The notes under the pieces: model-generated
Database searches by the model: none
What the model saw: the letters and a program-made list of their open reading frames with translations, nothing else
What the model was told of the DNA's origin: nothing
Part shown: positions 47,263-57,137 of the stretch, piece by piece
Layout: each line of letters starts with the position of its first letter
Position numbering within the stretch: the first letter of the stretch is position 1
Assembly: GCF_001592965.1 (NCBI RefSeq)
Contig: NZ_LRPC01000028.1
Coordinates: 682,001-746,000 of the forward strand
Length of the DNA stretch: 64,000 bases
Direction: 5' to 3'
DNA from: Roseivirga spongicola
GTDB lineage: Bacteria > Bacteroidota > Bacteroidia > Cytophagales > Cyclobacteriaceae
Made by a program: the position numbers and the translations under genes

Positions 47263-47435
47263 GAAGATGAACAAACAATAATATAACAACCTTAACCCTA
47301 AAGGTTTACATTCTTGTATGACTAAAACAATCAGACCGAGGGAGACCCTTACAATCCTTCCTAATGAGTATTATTTTTAGGAGGATTTAAATTTTCTGGC
47401 AACCTAGCTAATCATTTTAATATTCTGACTCTCTT

Positions 47436-49001
47436 TTACCTGTTTTGATTGATTACTCGAATGAGTTGACCATCTTCTTCATCGGTTAGCAAATACAATT
47501 TACCAGCTGGCGACAATGCAGCCTTTCTCAATCGTACTCTGTCATTCATAAATAACTCTTCAGAAGAAATTACCTGATCATTCTCAGTAGCGACTCTCCA
47601 TAAACTCCCTTTACTTAATCCAGGCACTATGAAGCTATTTCTCCACTCTGGGAACTCTGTACCGCTATAAAAAACTAGACCTGTGGGAGCTACTGTGTTC
47701 TCCCAAAAATGAATAGGATCTTTATAAAGCGCTCCTTCAACTTCAGCTGGTTTATAGTTCTTAGTTCTATACCCTCCTGTGGTTCTATTAGGCCAGCCGT
47801 AGTTTGCACCTGCTTCTAGAATATTCAACTCATCTCCTTGAATGGTACCATGTTCGGAGAACCAAATCTTGCCTGTACGAGTATCGATGGTCATACCCTG
47901 AGCGGCTCGGATTCCCAAACTGTATAAGCCTGAAACGGCATCAGAACCAAAGTTGGGGTTATCATCTGGAATACTTCCATCAGGATTCAGTCGAAAAATC
48001 TTACCCCTTCTATCTGATACATCCTGAGCGAAAGGTAATTTCGGGTTCAAGTGCTCATAGAAATTCCTCTCTCCAGTGGCTATATACAACTTTCCATCAT
48101 GGCCGAAGATCATCCCACCTCCATAATGAAACAATCCATGACTGTAAGGAGCCGCCTCAAAAAGGGTCTCTACTTTCGACAAAGCATTACCTCTAAGTAC
48201 ACCTCTAATTACTTTAGTGGCACTTTGCTTCTGCTTATTTTCTGCTGCATATGAAATGTAGATGTAATGATTATTCTCAAAATCAGGATCGAGCAAAACT
48301 TGAAACCATCCGGCATTGTAGCTTAAAGTCTTGCCGTGAGCAGCCGCAGGAAATACACCGTTCGTATGTTTGACGGTGTCAATCAACACAGCTCTCGCGA
48401 CATCATCTGGCAATCCCTTAATTACCTCTCTCCTTTTGGTATGAAGATTAGTTTTTATTAGGTCTCCATCCTTTTCTGCTATAATCACTTCTTCTTCAGA
48501 CAAAAAAGCAATACTCCAAGGCTTATTTAAGCCTGTCAGAACTACCTCTTTCTTTGGGACTGACGGCCTTGAAGGAATTGGACCAGCCGAGGTAGCTTTT
48601 GCCACAATCTTCCATTTGCCCTTAATCCTTTTCATCAGTAGCAGGTCGGTATATCGATTACCATAAGGAGGAATATCAACCTGAAGTTTGGCATAGGCAA
48701 CATCTCTAACTAATTCTACATCCAGTATCTTTGAGATTCTGGAATTCTGAGTTCCGGGAGTTCTTCTTCCATAGCCCGAGGCATATTGTTCAGAACTCAT
48801 GACAAAGGCTGTATCTGAGCCGTTATAGAGAAACATCCGGGTATCGGGATAAAAGGTTGAACTGACAGAATCAGGGTAGTTGTAGGTTGTACCATAGATG
48901 AATGTGTTCAACACTTTTTGAATCGCTTCAATATCTATTTGCCCAAATCCCGGCACACATATCAAGAAAAATAGAGCACTAATGATTGCAATTGGTCGCA
49001 T
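47436..49001 (-). CDS. NTF2-like domain fused to glucose/sorbosone (PQQ-type) dehydrogenase
   Basis: 521 residues from the ATG at 49001, which opens a signal peptide (MRPIAIISALFFLICVPGFGQ); nine codons upstream are also open. N-terminal part (about 20-125) is a SnoaL/lumazine-binding-2 NTF2-like domain (IQKVLNTFIYGTTYNYPDSVSSTFYPD, YTDLLLMKRIKGKWKIVAK). The C-terminal part is a glucose/sorbosone-dehydrogenase beta-propeller (LTGLNKPWSIAFLSEEEVIIAEKDG, SHGLFHYGGGMIFGHDGKLYIATGERN, GIRAAQGMTIDTRTGKIWFSEHG, GANYGWP). It is predicted to oxidise sugars in the periplasm with PQQ, but PQQ use is not proven by motif. An unusual fusion. Confidence 0.85.
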   Translation of the reverse strand: MRPIAIISALFFLICVPGFGQIDIEAIQKVLNTFIYGTTYNYPDSVSSTFYPDTRMFLYNGSDTAFVMSSEQYASGYGRRTPGTQNSRISKILDVELVRDVAYAKLQVDIPPYGNRYTDLLLMKRIKGKWKIVAKATSAGPIPSRPSVPKKEVVLTGLNKPWSIAFLSEEEVIIAEKDGDLIKTNLHTKRREVIKGLPDDVARAVLIDTVKHTNGVFPAAAHGKTLSYNAGWFQVLLDPDFENNHYIYISYAAENKQKQSATKVIRGVLRGNALSKVETLFEAAPYSHGLFHYGGGMIFGHDGKLYIATGERNFYEHLNPKLPFAQDVSDRRGKIFRLNPDGSIPDDNPNFGSDAVSGLYSLGIRAAQGMTIDTRTGKIWFSEHGTIQGDELNILEAGANYGWPNRTTGGYRTKNYKPAEVEGALYKDPIHFWENTVAPTGLVFYSGTEFPEWRNSFIVPGLSKGSLWRVATENDQVISSEELFMNDRVRLRKAALSPAGKLYLLTDEEDGQLIRVINQNR

Positions 49002-49094
49002 AGTTTTTACTTCAACATTACGGACCAATGCACACTAAAACCGCCCTTAAACAGCATAAGAGGTACTAAATGATAATTCTGGACTACTACGGGA

Positions 49095-50093
49095 CTACTT
49101 CTTGAAGTCGGCAGGTGTCTTACCAGTGATTTTTCTGAAGCTAGCGAAGAAAGATGATTTGGAATTGAATCCCGCTTCGTAGCCAATGCCTTCTAGCGAT
49201 AGTTCAGGTCGTGATGCGATCAATTGTTTGGCTTCTTCTATTCTGTAAGAATTGACATAATGAGAAAAACCTTTTCCATATTCATCGTTGAGAAGTTTTG
49301 ACAAAGTATTTCTGTTCATTCCTACAGCTGAAGCCAGGTCTTCCAGCTTCAGTTTACTGTTAACAAAGGGTTTCTCATTAAGCATATATTCATTCAACTT
49401 GCTCATAAGGTCTGTTTGTTCGGAAACAGGTAAATCTCGCCCAGCCATATTAAGAGACCTATTCATCATTGACTTTCCAATGAGCACGTACATGACTATG
49501 GTAAAAATCAAAGCGCCCCATAGATAAGTAAAGCTTCCATAAAGGGCCATTTGATAAGTAATATTGATAGCCAAAACCGTCAGTGCAATGGCCACAAAGT
49601 AAGATTGCGACTTATTAAACCGCTGCTTTCTTTTAAACACATCTCTTACCGAAACAAATGTATAATACACTCCTAGCAAGGTAAATAGAGACCATAAAAC
49701 ATAGATGCCGTGAATGATGTAAGAATTCCAGACCTCAGGAAAATTACGATAAGGGTAGAGAGTTCCGACAGTAACAACCAATACGAATACCACTGCCAGC
49801 AACATTAAGTCACTCTTGTGATAGCGTTTGGATTGCTTGACGACCGATTTGGCGTAAAGAAAAAAGAATGGTCCAATAAAAGCGCAGGCAGATAAACCTA
49901 CCTGCAGAATAGCATAGTCTACATCTCTCTGAAAATAAAAGACAATGGACTTGGCTATTCTAATACTTAATGAAATAAGCAGACCTGAAAAGTAGACATT
50001 AGCAATTTTACTTGGCCCTTTAACCAAAAAGAAAAGGCCAAGTAAAAGTCCGTTTACAGCTCCGAGACTCGCTAAAAGAAATAAAACGGACAT
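49095..50093 (-). CDS. AraC-family regulator with membrane-embedded N-terminus
   Basis: A 332-residue protein. The first 210 residues hold about seven helices (for example SVLFLLASLGAVNGLLLGLFFLV, LMLLAVVFVLVVTVGTLYPY), and the C-terminal 100 residues are an AraC domain (KLKLEDLASAVGMNRNTLSKLLNDEYGKGFSHYVNSYRIEEAKQLI and LSLEGIGYEAGFNSKSSFFASFRKITGKTPADF). It is a membrane-bound transcription factor common in this phylum. Adjacent on the same strand to the sugar-dehydrogenase-like gene (94 bases upstream), which it may control, an inference from position. Confidence 0.92.
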   Translation of the reverse strand: MSVLFLLASLGAVNGLLLGLFFLVKGPSKIANVYFSGLLISLSIRIAKSIVFYFQRDVDYAILQVGLSACAFIGPFFFLYAKSVVKQSKRYHKSDLMLLAVVFVLVVTVGTLYPYRNFPEVWNSYIIHGIYVLWSLFTLLGVYYTFVSVRDVFKRKQRFNKSQSYFVAIALTVLAINITYQMALYGSFTYLWGALIFTIVMYVLIGKSMMNRSLNMAGRDLPVSEQTDLMSKLNEYMLNEKPFVNSKLKLEDLASAVGMNRNTLSKLLNDEYGKGFSHYVNSYRIEEAKQLIASRPELSLEGIGYEAGFNSKSSFFASFRKITGKTPADFKK

Positions 50094-50115
50094 TTCAACT
50101 GTCTATTAAATGGCT

Positions 50116-52842
50116 CTAAAAAAGGTCTATGGTCTCTCCTACACCATAACCACCACCTTGCTTGTCGTTATTGTCCTTTTTAGGAGGAGTTGTTTTAGGT
50201 GCTTCTTTCTTTTCAGCAGGTTTAGCTTCAGGTTTACTCTGCTCTACTTTTGCCTGAGACTCTTGAGTTTTATCAGAACTCTCATTCTTGGTTTCACCAG
50301 AGTTATCATCTTTAGGCCTTGAGTCAGAACCAGGCTTTGGTTTATTGTCACCCAACAAAACCACCTTTTTCACATTGTGAGGAGACAGTTTATTACCGTT
50401 GGCCTTCCACCCTTTTACATCAATGAGCATATCTACATCATAAGTAGACACCTTCTTCTCTCGAGAACCTTTGACCGTATAATGCACTTCAATTTGAGCT
50501 GCTTCTTCAGTTGTGGCCAATAAAAGCTTAGCTCCTTTCTCTTCACTTATAAAGTGAAAAGCTTTATCCATTGTAGAAGTCTCAATCAAGAACCTCTTTA
50601 TATAATGTGTTCCAGCTGCAGGATCGTAATGAACGGCAGCAATTGGTTTTTCCGGGTCAAACTTCTCAATAAGATGAATCTTAGCCGGCTCATACCTATT
50701 GGTTAAATCAAAACTGGTAAGTTCATACTCTCCAGAATTATAGATGACCAGCACTTTATCATCTGCCTGAAAATTGCCTAGCAATTCACCTCTTTCATCG
50801 CGATTGAGCCTTCCTACAGAATCATCGTACCAGATATCTAATCCTCCCAGAGTGGACTTACCTTCCATTTTAAGCTGAACTTTACGGACAGGATATTTGG
50901 TAACAATGTTACCTCCAGCAGCTCGACCTTTAATGTCTATATCGGCAAAGTTGAAGTCGAATACTTTCACCCTTGCTTTGGCTCCAGAGGTCAAGTAAAT
51001 AGTAACTAGTTCGGCCTCGCCATTCGGGTTGGCTGTAAAGTAAAGCACCTTTGAACCTCTTTCACCTTTAGTAAGGTCATATTCCTTATCTCGAGTAATG
51101 GCCAGTACTTGGAATCGCTTCACCATAGTTCGGCCAGTTTTTCCATCTAAGTACATCATATTATAGACCATTCGTTCGTCATTCTTATTGAAGACCCCGG
51201 CCCATAAAATGTCTTTACCCACAAACACCTTATCTGAAATGCGAACTACCTGAAACTTACCGTCCCTTCTGAAAACGATGATGTCGTCAATATCTGAGCA
51301 TTCGCAAATAAACTCGTCTTTCTTTAAGCCGTAACCCACAAAGCCTTCTTTGGCGTTCATGTAAAGCTTGGCATTATTGGCAGCCACAACCGTTGCTGCA
51401 ATATTCTCAAAAGACTTAATCTCCGTTTTACGCTCTCTACCCTTACCATATTTCTCTAGTAAGTTCTGATAATAAGCAATGGCGAAATCGATCAAATTAG
51501 CCAAGTTATGCTCCACTTCAGCCAACTCTTCCTGAAGTTTGCGCATCAGCTCATCGGCCTTGAATGAATCGAACTTGGAAATTCGCTTAATCTTTATTTC
51601 AGTCAAGCGAATAATATCGTCTTTGGTAATTTCTCTGTAGAAATCTGGCTTAAATGGCTCAAGCCCCTTGTCTATGGTATCTAAAACAGCTTCCCAAGTC
51701 TCACACTCTTCAATGTCTCGGTAAATTCTGTTTTCGATAAATATTTTTTCGAGCGAAGAGAATAAAATTTTCTCTAGCAACTCTCCCTTTCTAATTTCTA
51801 ACTCTTGGCGAAGTAACTCTACAGTTTGGTCGGTATTGATCTTTAAAATCTCACTTACTCCAATGAACTGCGGCTTTTCATCAATAATAACGCAAGCATT
51901 CGGAGAAATACTACTTTCACAATCGGTAAAGGCATAAAGCGCGTCTATAGTAATATTTGGTGACTGATTAGCTGCCAATTCAACGAGAATTTCAACGTGC
52001 TCAGCTGTGTTATCTACTACCTTTTTGATTTTGATTTTTCCCTTATCATTAGCTTTAATGATTGAGTCAATCAAACTGGTAGTTGTTGTACCGAATGGGA
52101 TATCTTTAATAACAAGAGTCTTCTTATCGAGCTCTTCTATTTTGGCTCTGACCTTTACTTTTCCGCCTCGCAACCCATCATTATACTCAGAGAAATCGGC
52201 CATACCTCCTGTAGCAAAGTCAGGATATATTTTCGGCTTTTTGCCCTGAAGAATTTTGATAGATGCTTGAATAAGCTCAATGAAGTTATGAGGAAGAATT
52301 TTGGTTGAAAGGCCAACCGCAATACCCTCCACTCCTTGCGCTAATAACAGCGGAAATTTAACGGGAAGCGTTACTGGCTCTTTTTTACGACCATCATAAG
52401 ACAGCTGCCATCGAGTAGTCTGTGGATTAAAGACCACCTCTAAGGCAAACTTAGAAAGCCTTGCCTCTATGTAACGTGGAGCAGCAGCACCATCACCAGT
52501 GCGTACATCTCCCCAGTTACCTTGGGTTTCAATAAGTAAATCTTTCTGACCAAGGTTCACTATAGCGTCACCTATAGAAGCATCTCCATGCGGGTGATAC
52601 TGCATGGTTTGACCAATGATGTTCGCTACTTTATTGAAACGGCCATCGTCCATCTCCTTCATAGAGTGGAGAATTCTGCGTTGAACCGGTTTAAAACCAT
52701 CTTCAATCGCAGGAACTGCCCTTTCAAGAATTACATAGGATGCATAATCGAGAAACCAGTTTTCGTACATTCCCGAAACAGGAATTACGTCTTTCATTTC
52801 TCCGTCTTCTTTATTTATGTTATCTATATTTTCCTCACTCAT
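50116..52842 (-). CDS. parC: Topoisomerase IV subunit A (ParC)
   Basis: A 908-residue type IIA topoisomerase A subunit, with MYENWFLDYASYVILERAVPAIEDGFKPVQRRILHSM, the catalytic Tyr in AAAPRYIEARLSK, HNFIELIQASIKIL, and a C-terminal DNA-wrapping part with beta-propeller-like repeats. The last 100 residues are a low-complexity Lys/Pro/Glu tail (KPKPGSDSRPKDDNSG onward). ParC rather than GyrA is inferred from its place next to ParE. The start ATG is directly adjacent to the left end of the GxxExxY cassette. Confidence 0.93.
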   Translation of the reverse strand: MSEENIDNINKEDGEMKDVIPVSGMYENWFLDYASYVILERAVPAIEDGFKPVQRRILHSMKEMDDGRFNKVANIIGQTMQYHPHGDASIGDAIVNLGQKDLLIETQGNWGDVRTGDGAAAPRYIEARLSKFALEVVFNPQTTRWQLSYDGRKKEPVTLPVKFPLLLAQGVEGIAVGLSTKILPHNFIELIQASIKILQGKKPKIYPDFATGGMADFSEYNDGLRGGKVKVRAKIEELDKKTLVIKDIPFGTTTTSLIDSIIKANDKGKIKIKKVVDNTAEHVEILVELAANQSPNITIDALYAFTDCESSISPNACVIIDEKPQFIGVSEILKINTDQTVELLRQELEIRKGELLEKILFSSLEKIFIENRIYRDIEECETWEAVLDTIDKGLEPFKPDFYREITKDDIIRLTEIKIKRISKFDSFKADELMRKLQEELAEVEHNLANLIDFAIAYYQNLLEKYGKGRERKTEIKSFENIAATVVAANNAKLYMNAKEGFVGYGLKKDEFICECSDIDDIIVFRRDGKFQVVRISDKVFVGKDILWAGVFNKNDERMVYNMMYLDGKTGRTMVKRFQVLAITRDKEYDLTKGERGSKVLYFTANPNGEAELVTIYLTSGAKARVKVFDFNFADIDIKGRAAGGNIVTKYPVRKVQLKMEGKSTLGGLDIWYDDSVGRLNRDERGELLGNFQADDKVLVIYNSGEYELTSFDLTNRYEPAKIHLIEKFDPEKPIAAVHYDPAAGTHYIKRFLIETSTMDKAFHFISEEKGAKLLLATTEEAAQIEVHYTVKGSREKKVSTYDVDMLIDVKGWKANGNKLSPHNVKKVVLLGDNKPKPGSDSRPKDDNSGETKNESSDKTQESQAKVEQSKPEAKPAEKKEAPKTTPPKKDNNDKQGGGYGVGETIDLF

Positions 52843-52845
52843 TTC

Positions 52846-53278
52846 ACCGCAGAGTACGCAAAGAGCGCAAAGGTTAAAGTTTGTTTACTATTCTCTTTAT
52901 TCCGTCTTTTAAAAGAACAGAATTGAAATTTATCAATAATCCTAGCTTACATTCAGAAAGCTTCAGATATGTCAACACTTGAGCCAAATGAATATCATTT
53001 AATGCCTCAACAGACTTCACTTCAATAATTAGCTTTCTTTCAACTACTAAATCTAATCTGTATCCACAATCCAATTTTACATCATCATAAACTAGAGGAA
53101 GTGGCTTTTCTTTTTCCACCAAGAGATCGCTCTTTACTAACTCATAAAACAGACAAGCTTGATAAGCTGATTCCAAGAGACCTGGCCCTAACTGCCTATG
53201 AACTTCAATAGCCCGACCAATTACCAGTTTTGCCAAATCATTCTCAGTCATCTTTACGCCCTCTGCGATCTTAGCGGT
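52846..53278. mobile_element. GxxExxY cassette with imperfect terminal inverted repeats
   Basis: The GxxExxY gene is bounded by inverted 27-base ends at 52846-52872 and 53252-53278. By eye 20 of 27 bases match (ACCGC, then CGCA and GCG, then AAAG conserved). The ends touch the stop and start codons of the gene. The element lies between parE and parC. I see no target duplication and no transposase, so movement would need help from elsewhere. Confidence 0.6.
52874..53251 (-). CDS. GxxExxY protein
   Basis: A 125-residue protein of the GxxExxY family, named for the motif seen as GLLESAY in HRQLGPGLLESAYQACLFYEL. Later LDCGYRLDLVVERKLIIEVKSVEALNDIHLAQVLTYLKLS has the D...ExK pattern (LDLVV...IEVKSV) of PD-(D/E)xK nuclease folds. 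The biochemical role is unknown. It sits between parE and parC on the same strand, an odd place for a gene of this type, and is bounded by inverted repeats (52846-53278). Confidence 0.9.
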   Translation of the reverse strand: MTENDLAKLVIGRAIEVHRQLGPGLLESAYQACLFYELVKSDLLVEKEKPLPLVYDDVKLDCGYRLDLVVERKLIIEVKSVEALNDIHLAQVLTYLKLSECKLGLLINFNSVLLKDGIKRIVNKL

Positions 53279-53286
53279 TAAAGTAG

Positions 53287-55155
53287 TTAAACAGCTTCCT
53301 CAGCTATATCTTTTTCTACTCTAAGGTTATCAATGATAAAGCCTTGTCTATCAGGGGTGTTCTTGCCCATGTAGAATTTAAGAATATCGCTGATGCTGGT
53401 ATCTTTTCGCAGAATAATAGGTTCCAGGCGCATATCTGCACCAATAAAGCCTTTGAATTCATCTGGCGAAATCTCACCAAGCCCTTTAAAGCGAGTTATT
53501 TCAGGCTTGTTGCCTAGCTTTTCTATGGCCTTCTGCCTTTCTATATCGCTATAGCAATAGATAGTTTCTTTCTTATTTCTGACCCTAAAAAGAGGCGTTT
53601 CTAGAATGTATACATGCCCACGCCTTACCAGATCTGGAAAGAATTGCAAAAAGTAAGTAAGTAGCAACAAACGGATGTGCATACCGTCAACATCTGCATC
53701 GGTTGCTATTACAATTTTGTCGTAGCGAAGTCCCTCCAAACCATCTTCAATATTTAAAGCATGTTGAAGCAGGTTAAACTCTTCGTTCTCGTATACTACT
53801 TTCTTGGTTTGTCCATAGCAGTTCAGCGGTTTTCCCCTTAAACTGAATACTGCCTGTGTTTGAACATTTCTAGATTTTGTGATAGACCCACTAGCCGAGT
53901 CTCCTTCTGTAATAAACAGCGTGGTGGCATTCTTAAGGTCATCATCTACCTTGTTGCCATCGTCTAAGTGGATTCTACAATCTCTAAGTTTTTTATTGTG
54001 CAGATTAGCCTTTCTAGCTCGTTCATTAGCTAGTTTTTTAATACCTGCAATTTCTTTTCGCTCTCGCTCCGACTGAAGAATCCTCTTCTGAAGTGCTTCT
54101 GCGGTTTTTGGATTTTTATGAAGAAAATCGTCAAGCGCTTTCTTTACGAATTCGTTCACGAAAGTCCTCATGGTTGGCCCATCGGGAGCCACATTTTGCG
54201 AACCTAGCTTAGTTTTAGTCTGCGACTCAAAAACAGGCTCTTGTACTCTCACAGCAATAGCACCAACAATAGAGGCTCTCACATCGGTAGCATCGAAGTT
54301 CTTATTGTAGAACTCCCTTACTGTTTTTACCAAGGCTTCTCTTAACGCTGCTTGGTGAGTTCCACCTTGCGTGGTATACTGACCATTTACGAATGAATAA
54401 TAGTCTTCTCCGTATTGGTTGGTGTGCGAAAGGGCAATTTCTATGTCTTCGCCCCTCAAATGAATAATTGGGTAGCGAAGGCTATCTACATCTGTTTTTC
54501 TGGAAAGTAAATCGTAAAGCCCTTTTTCCGAGTGATATTTTACTCCGTTGAAATTAATGGTCAACCCTGCATTTAGAAAGCAGTAGTTCCAAATAAGGTC
54601 GTCTAAATATTGAGGGATGAAATGGTAGTTCTTAAAAATGGTTTCATCTGGCTTAAAAACGATCAGGGTACCATTTCTTCCGCTGCTTGTTGTTTCATCC
54701 GCATCGTTCTTAACTTCTCCTCTCTCAAATTCGGCAACCTTTGTTTTACCATCTCTATATGACTGAACCTTAAAATACGTAGAAAGCGCATTCACCGCTT
54801 TGGTACCTACTCCATTCAATCCAACAGATTTTTGAAAGGCACCGCTATCGTACTTACCACCAGTGTTGATTTTCGACACACAGTCTACCACCTTACCGAG
54901 AGGAATCCCCCTACCGTAATCGCGGACTTCTACTTTTAGCTCAGAGACTTTCACATCGATGGTCTTACCAAAGCCCATCATATGTTCATCGATACTATTA
55001 TCGATTACCTCTTTTACCAATACATAAATTCCGTCATCTTGGGCCGACCCGTCACCCAATTTTCCGATATACATACCGGGTCGAAGTCTGATGTGTTCTT
55101 TCCAATCGAGAGACCGAATACTATCTTCGGTATAATTCGCTACTTGATCTGCCAT
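53287..55155 (-). CDS. parE: Topoisomerase IV subunit B (ParE)
   Basis: A 622-residue ATPase subunit: GHKL ATP site ([53 protein letters not shown]), transducer domain, and Toprim ([61 protein letters not shown]), then [18 protein letters not shown]. With ParC it decatenates chromosomes. ParE rather than GyrB is inferred from the adjacent parC and length. The cassette carrying the GxxExxY gene begins 8 bases past its stop. Confidence 0.93.
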   Translation of the reverse strand: MADQVANYTEDSIRSLDWKEHIRLRPGMYIGKLGDGSAQDDGIYVLVKEVIDNSIDEHMMGFGKTIDVKVSELKVEVRDYGRGIPLGKVVDCVSKINTGGKYDSGAFQKSVGLNGVGTKAVNALSTYFKVQSYRDGKTKVAEFERGEVKNDADETTSSGRNGTLIVFKPDETIFKNYHFIPQYLDDLIWNYCFLNAGLTINFNGVKYHSEKGLYDLLSRKTDVDSLRYPIIHLRGEDIEIALSHTNQYGEDYYSFVNGQYTTQGGTHQAALREALVKTVREFYNKNFDATDVRASIVGAIAVRVQEPVFESQTKTKLGSQNVAPDGPTMRTFVNEFVKKALDDFLHKNPKTAEALQKRILQSERERKEIAGIKKLANERARKANLHNKKLRDCRIHLDDGNKVDDDLKNATTLFITEGDSASGSITKSRNVQTQAVFSLRGKPLNCYGQTKKVVYENEEFNLLQHALNIEDGLEGLRYDKIVIATDADVDGMHIRLLLLTYFLQFFPDLVRRGHVYILETPLFRVRNKKETIYCYSDIERQKAIEKLGNKPEITRFKGLGEISPDEFKGFIGADMRLEPIILRKDTSISDILKFYMGKNTPDRQGFIIDNLRVEKDIAEEAV

Positions 55156-55306
55156 TCAGAATTTCAACAACTTTAGTTCGAAGTATTTCCAAGCGCACTT
55201 CTGCGCTCAGCAAAGTCGGAAGTTAGAATTAAAAAACTAAAAATGCACGTGCCATTTTGGGTCTCAAAAGAATTAAGACCAATGCACACTGAAAATGAGT
55301 TAGTTA

Positions 55307-55777
55307 TTAATTACGTCTTTTGCCTAATAAATAAGCCAAGTAGCCAAACCAAGCTACTATAAGTGTTGGGCCTAAATACACGTAGAATCCGAGTGTCATA
55401 GACTGTTCAGACTCGGCTAAGTTCATGAGTCCTAAAAAGAATAGCACCATCGCAAAAAACAAGTTCAACACTCCGGCAAAACCCTTAGCCCAAGTAACTA
55501 AATCTAACTTCAAAGATCTATTTCTAAGACCAACTCCATCTTCTGATGTTTTTATCTTTTTCAGTGTTTGAATAAACACCGAGCATACTGCATTAACAAA
55601 AATGAAGACACCAATAGAGCCAAAAAAGTACAAGTCTCTATCTATGTTATATACAGGATTTCCATCGACATCGAACTTATAAGTAACCTGCCCTACCATA
55701 TAGGCATAAGACCAAAGCAATGCTGCTAAAAACAACAGGTAACTTACCGTTCTGAAAAACCCGATGAACTTATCCAT
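55307..55777 (-). CDS. Hypothetical four-helix membrane protein
   Basis: A 156-residue inner-membrane protein with four hydrophobic helices (near residues 12-30, 50-68, 95-118 and 130-150) and a short basic end (LGKRRN). The loop FDVDGNPVYNIDRDLYFFG between the first two helices is probably periplasmic. It is not assigned to a family. The 151-base interval to parE downstream carries no gene and no clear signal. Confidence 0.7.
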   Translation of the reverse strand: MDKFIGFFRTVSYLLFLAALLWSYAYMVGQVTYKFDVDGNPVYNIDRDLYFFGSIGVFIFVNAVCSVFIQTLKKIKTSEDGVGLRNRSLKLDLVTWAKGFAGVLNLFFAMVLFFLGLMNLAESEQSMTLGFYVYLGPTLIVAWFGYLAYLLGKRRN

Positions 55778-55892
55778 ATCTCCTCAATTTCAGCGCGAAG
55801 ATAAGCAACAAAAGAAAACCTTTGAGCATTAGTGCTTTTGTTTTGCCTAAAATGAAGAATGGTCTTAATTTAAAAGGTCATTTGAACTAATT

Positions 55893-57137
55893 ATGAGTCT
55901 CGATCCCACGGTAATTGCCATTCCTGTATACTTTCTCCTTATAGGTTTAGAGCTAATTGCTCATCGTTATCAGTCTATAAAGTCTTACCGGCTCAACGAT
56001 GCTATAACCAACATTAACTGCGGAGTAACCTCACAGGTTACTGGAGCATTTCTGAAAGTGCTGTCCATTGGCGTATACACCTATATATTCGAACAGTTTA
56101 GGTTAGCCAGAATTAGCAATAGCGCACTCACATGGGTTATAGCTTTTATAGCCTATGACTTCTTTTATTACTGGGCTCACAGAATGAGCCACGAGGTAAA
56201 CCTGTTCTGGGGCGGGCATAGCGTTCATCATCAAAGTGAAGAATATAACCTCTCTGTAGCTCTAAGACAAAGTTCAACCCAAACCATTTGGACCTTTATA
56301 TTCTACTCTCCGATGGCCTTGGCTGGTTTCGACCCTCTGGTTCTTCTATCTGTTTCTGGCTTTAATTTGCTTTATCAATTTTGGATTCATACAGAATCGA
56401 TCAATAGGCTCCCTAAGTGGTTCGAAGCTGTTTTCAATACCCCTTCTCATCATAGAGTGCATCATGCTCGCAACCCCAAATACATCGATAAAAACCATGG
56501 AGGCACTTTCATTGTCTGGGATAGATTGTTTGGAACCTTTAAGCAGGAAGAAGAAAGACCAACCTACGGAATAACCAAAAACCTAAATAGCTGGAATCCT
56601 GTTTGGGCCAACGTGTCGCATTACTCCGATATGTGGAAGGAAATAAGAACTATTCCAAAGGCCTCAGATAAAGTACGCTACCTCTTCAACAAACCAGGCT
56701 GGTTGCCAGACTACATGGGAGGCTATAGAGCGCCTTATGATGTTGATTTAAAAACCTATAAAAAGTTTGACCTTAGCGGTGCTAAATCGGTGAATATATA
56801 TGTCTTTGCCCAATACTTGGTGCTTTTAGCGGGTACAGCACTTTTTCTCTTTAACCTAGAAGCTTTCGAAAACAATCTGGTGCAAAAAGCAGTCTTGGCT
56901 CTAATAATCATTGTTTCTACCGTTAGCTTTGGAGCTATGTTTGAAGGAAGAAAATGGGCTAGTGTTATAGAAGTTGCCAGGCTTATAGCCGTGGCTGCGA
57001 GCCTGATATACTTCTTTCCAGCCATTGGAGAGGAAAATCTTGTGCTGATTGGAATTCTGTCATATACTATGCTTTCAATTATTTGGGTAGCTTTGCTGCG
57101 AAAATCAATCGTTCACCCAGTGACTATTCAGGTTTGA
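55893..57137 (+). CDS. Sterol desaturase / fatty acid hydroxylase family protein
   Basis: A 414-residue di-iron membrane enzyme. Helices at the N-terminus precede the three His boxes: HRMSH, HSVHH and HRVHH (in TPSHHRVHHARNP), followed by NHGGTFIVWDRLFGTF. The last 130 residues hold four more helices, making it longer than the catalytic family core. It should hydroxylate or desaturate a lipid in the inner membrane; the substrate is unknown. A short lipoprotein gene overlaps its stop. Confidence 0.9.
   Translation: MSLDPTVIAIPVYFLLIGLELIAHRYQSIKSYRLNDAITNINCGVTSQVTGAFLKVLSIGVYTYIFEQFRLARISNSALTWVIAFIAYDFFYYWAHRMSHEVNLFWGGHSVHHQSEEYNLSVALRQSSTQTIWTFIFYSPMALAGFDPLVLLSVSGFNLLYQFWIHTESINRLPKWFEAVFNTPSHHRVHHARNPKYIDKNHGGTFIVWDRLFGTFKQEEERPTYGITKNLNSWNPVWANVSHYSDMWKEIRTIPKASDKVRYLFNKPGWLPDYMGGYRAPYDVDLKTYKKFDLSGAKSVNIYVFAQYLVLLAGTALFLFNLEAFENNLVQKAVLALIIIVSTVSFGAMFEGRKWASVIEVARLIAVAASLIYFFPAIGEENLVLIGILSYTMLSIIWVALLRKSIVHPVTIQV

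Noticed and set aside
49023..49036. GACCAATGCACACT also found at 55277-55290, upstream of two genes on the minus strand, as a shared operator.
   Set aside because: A few shared 14-base words are expected by chance in 64 kb, the distances to the two starts differ widely, and the genes have no functional link.
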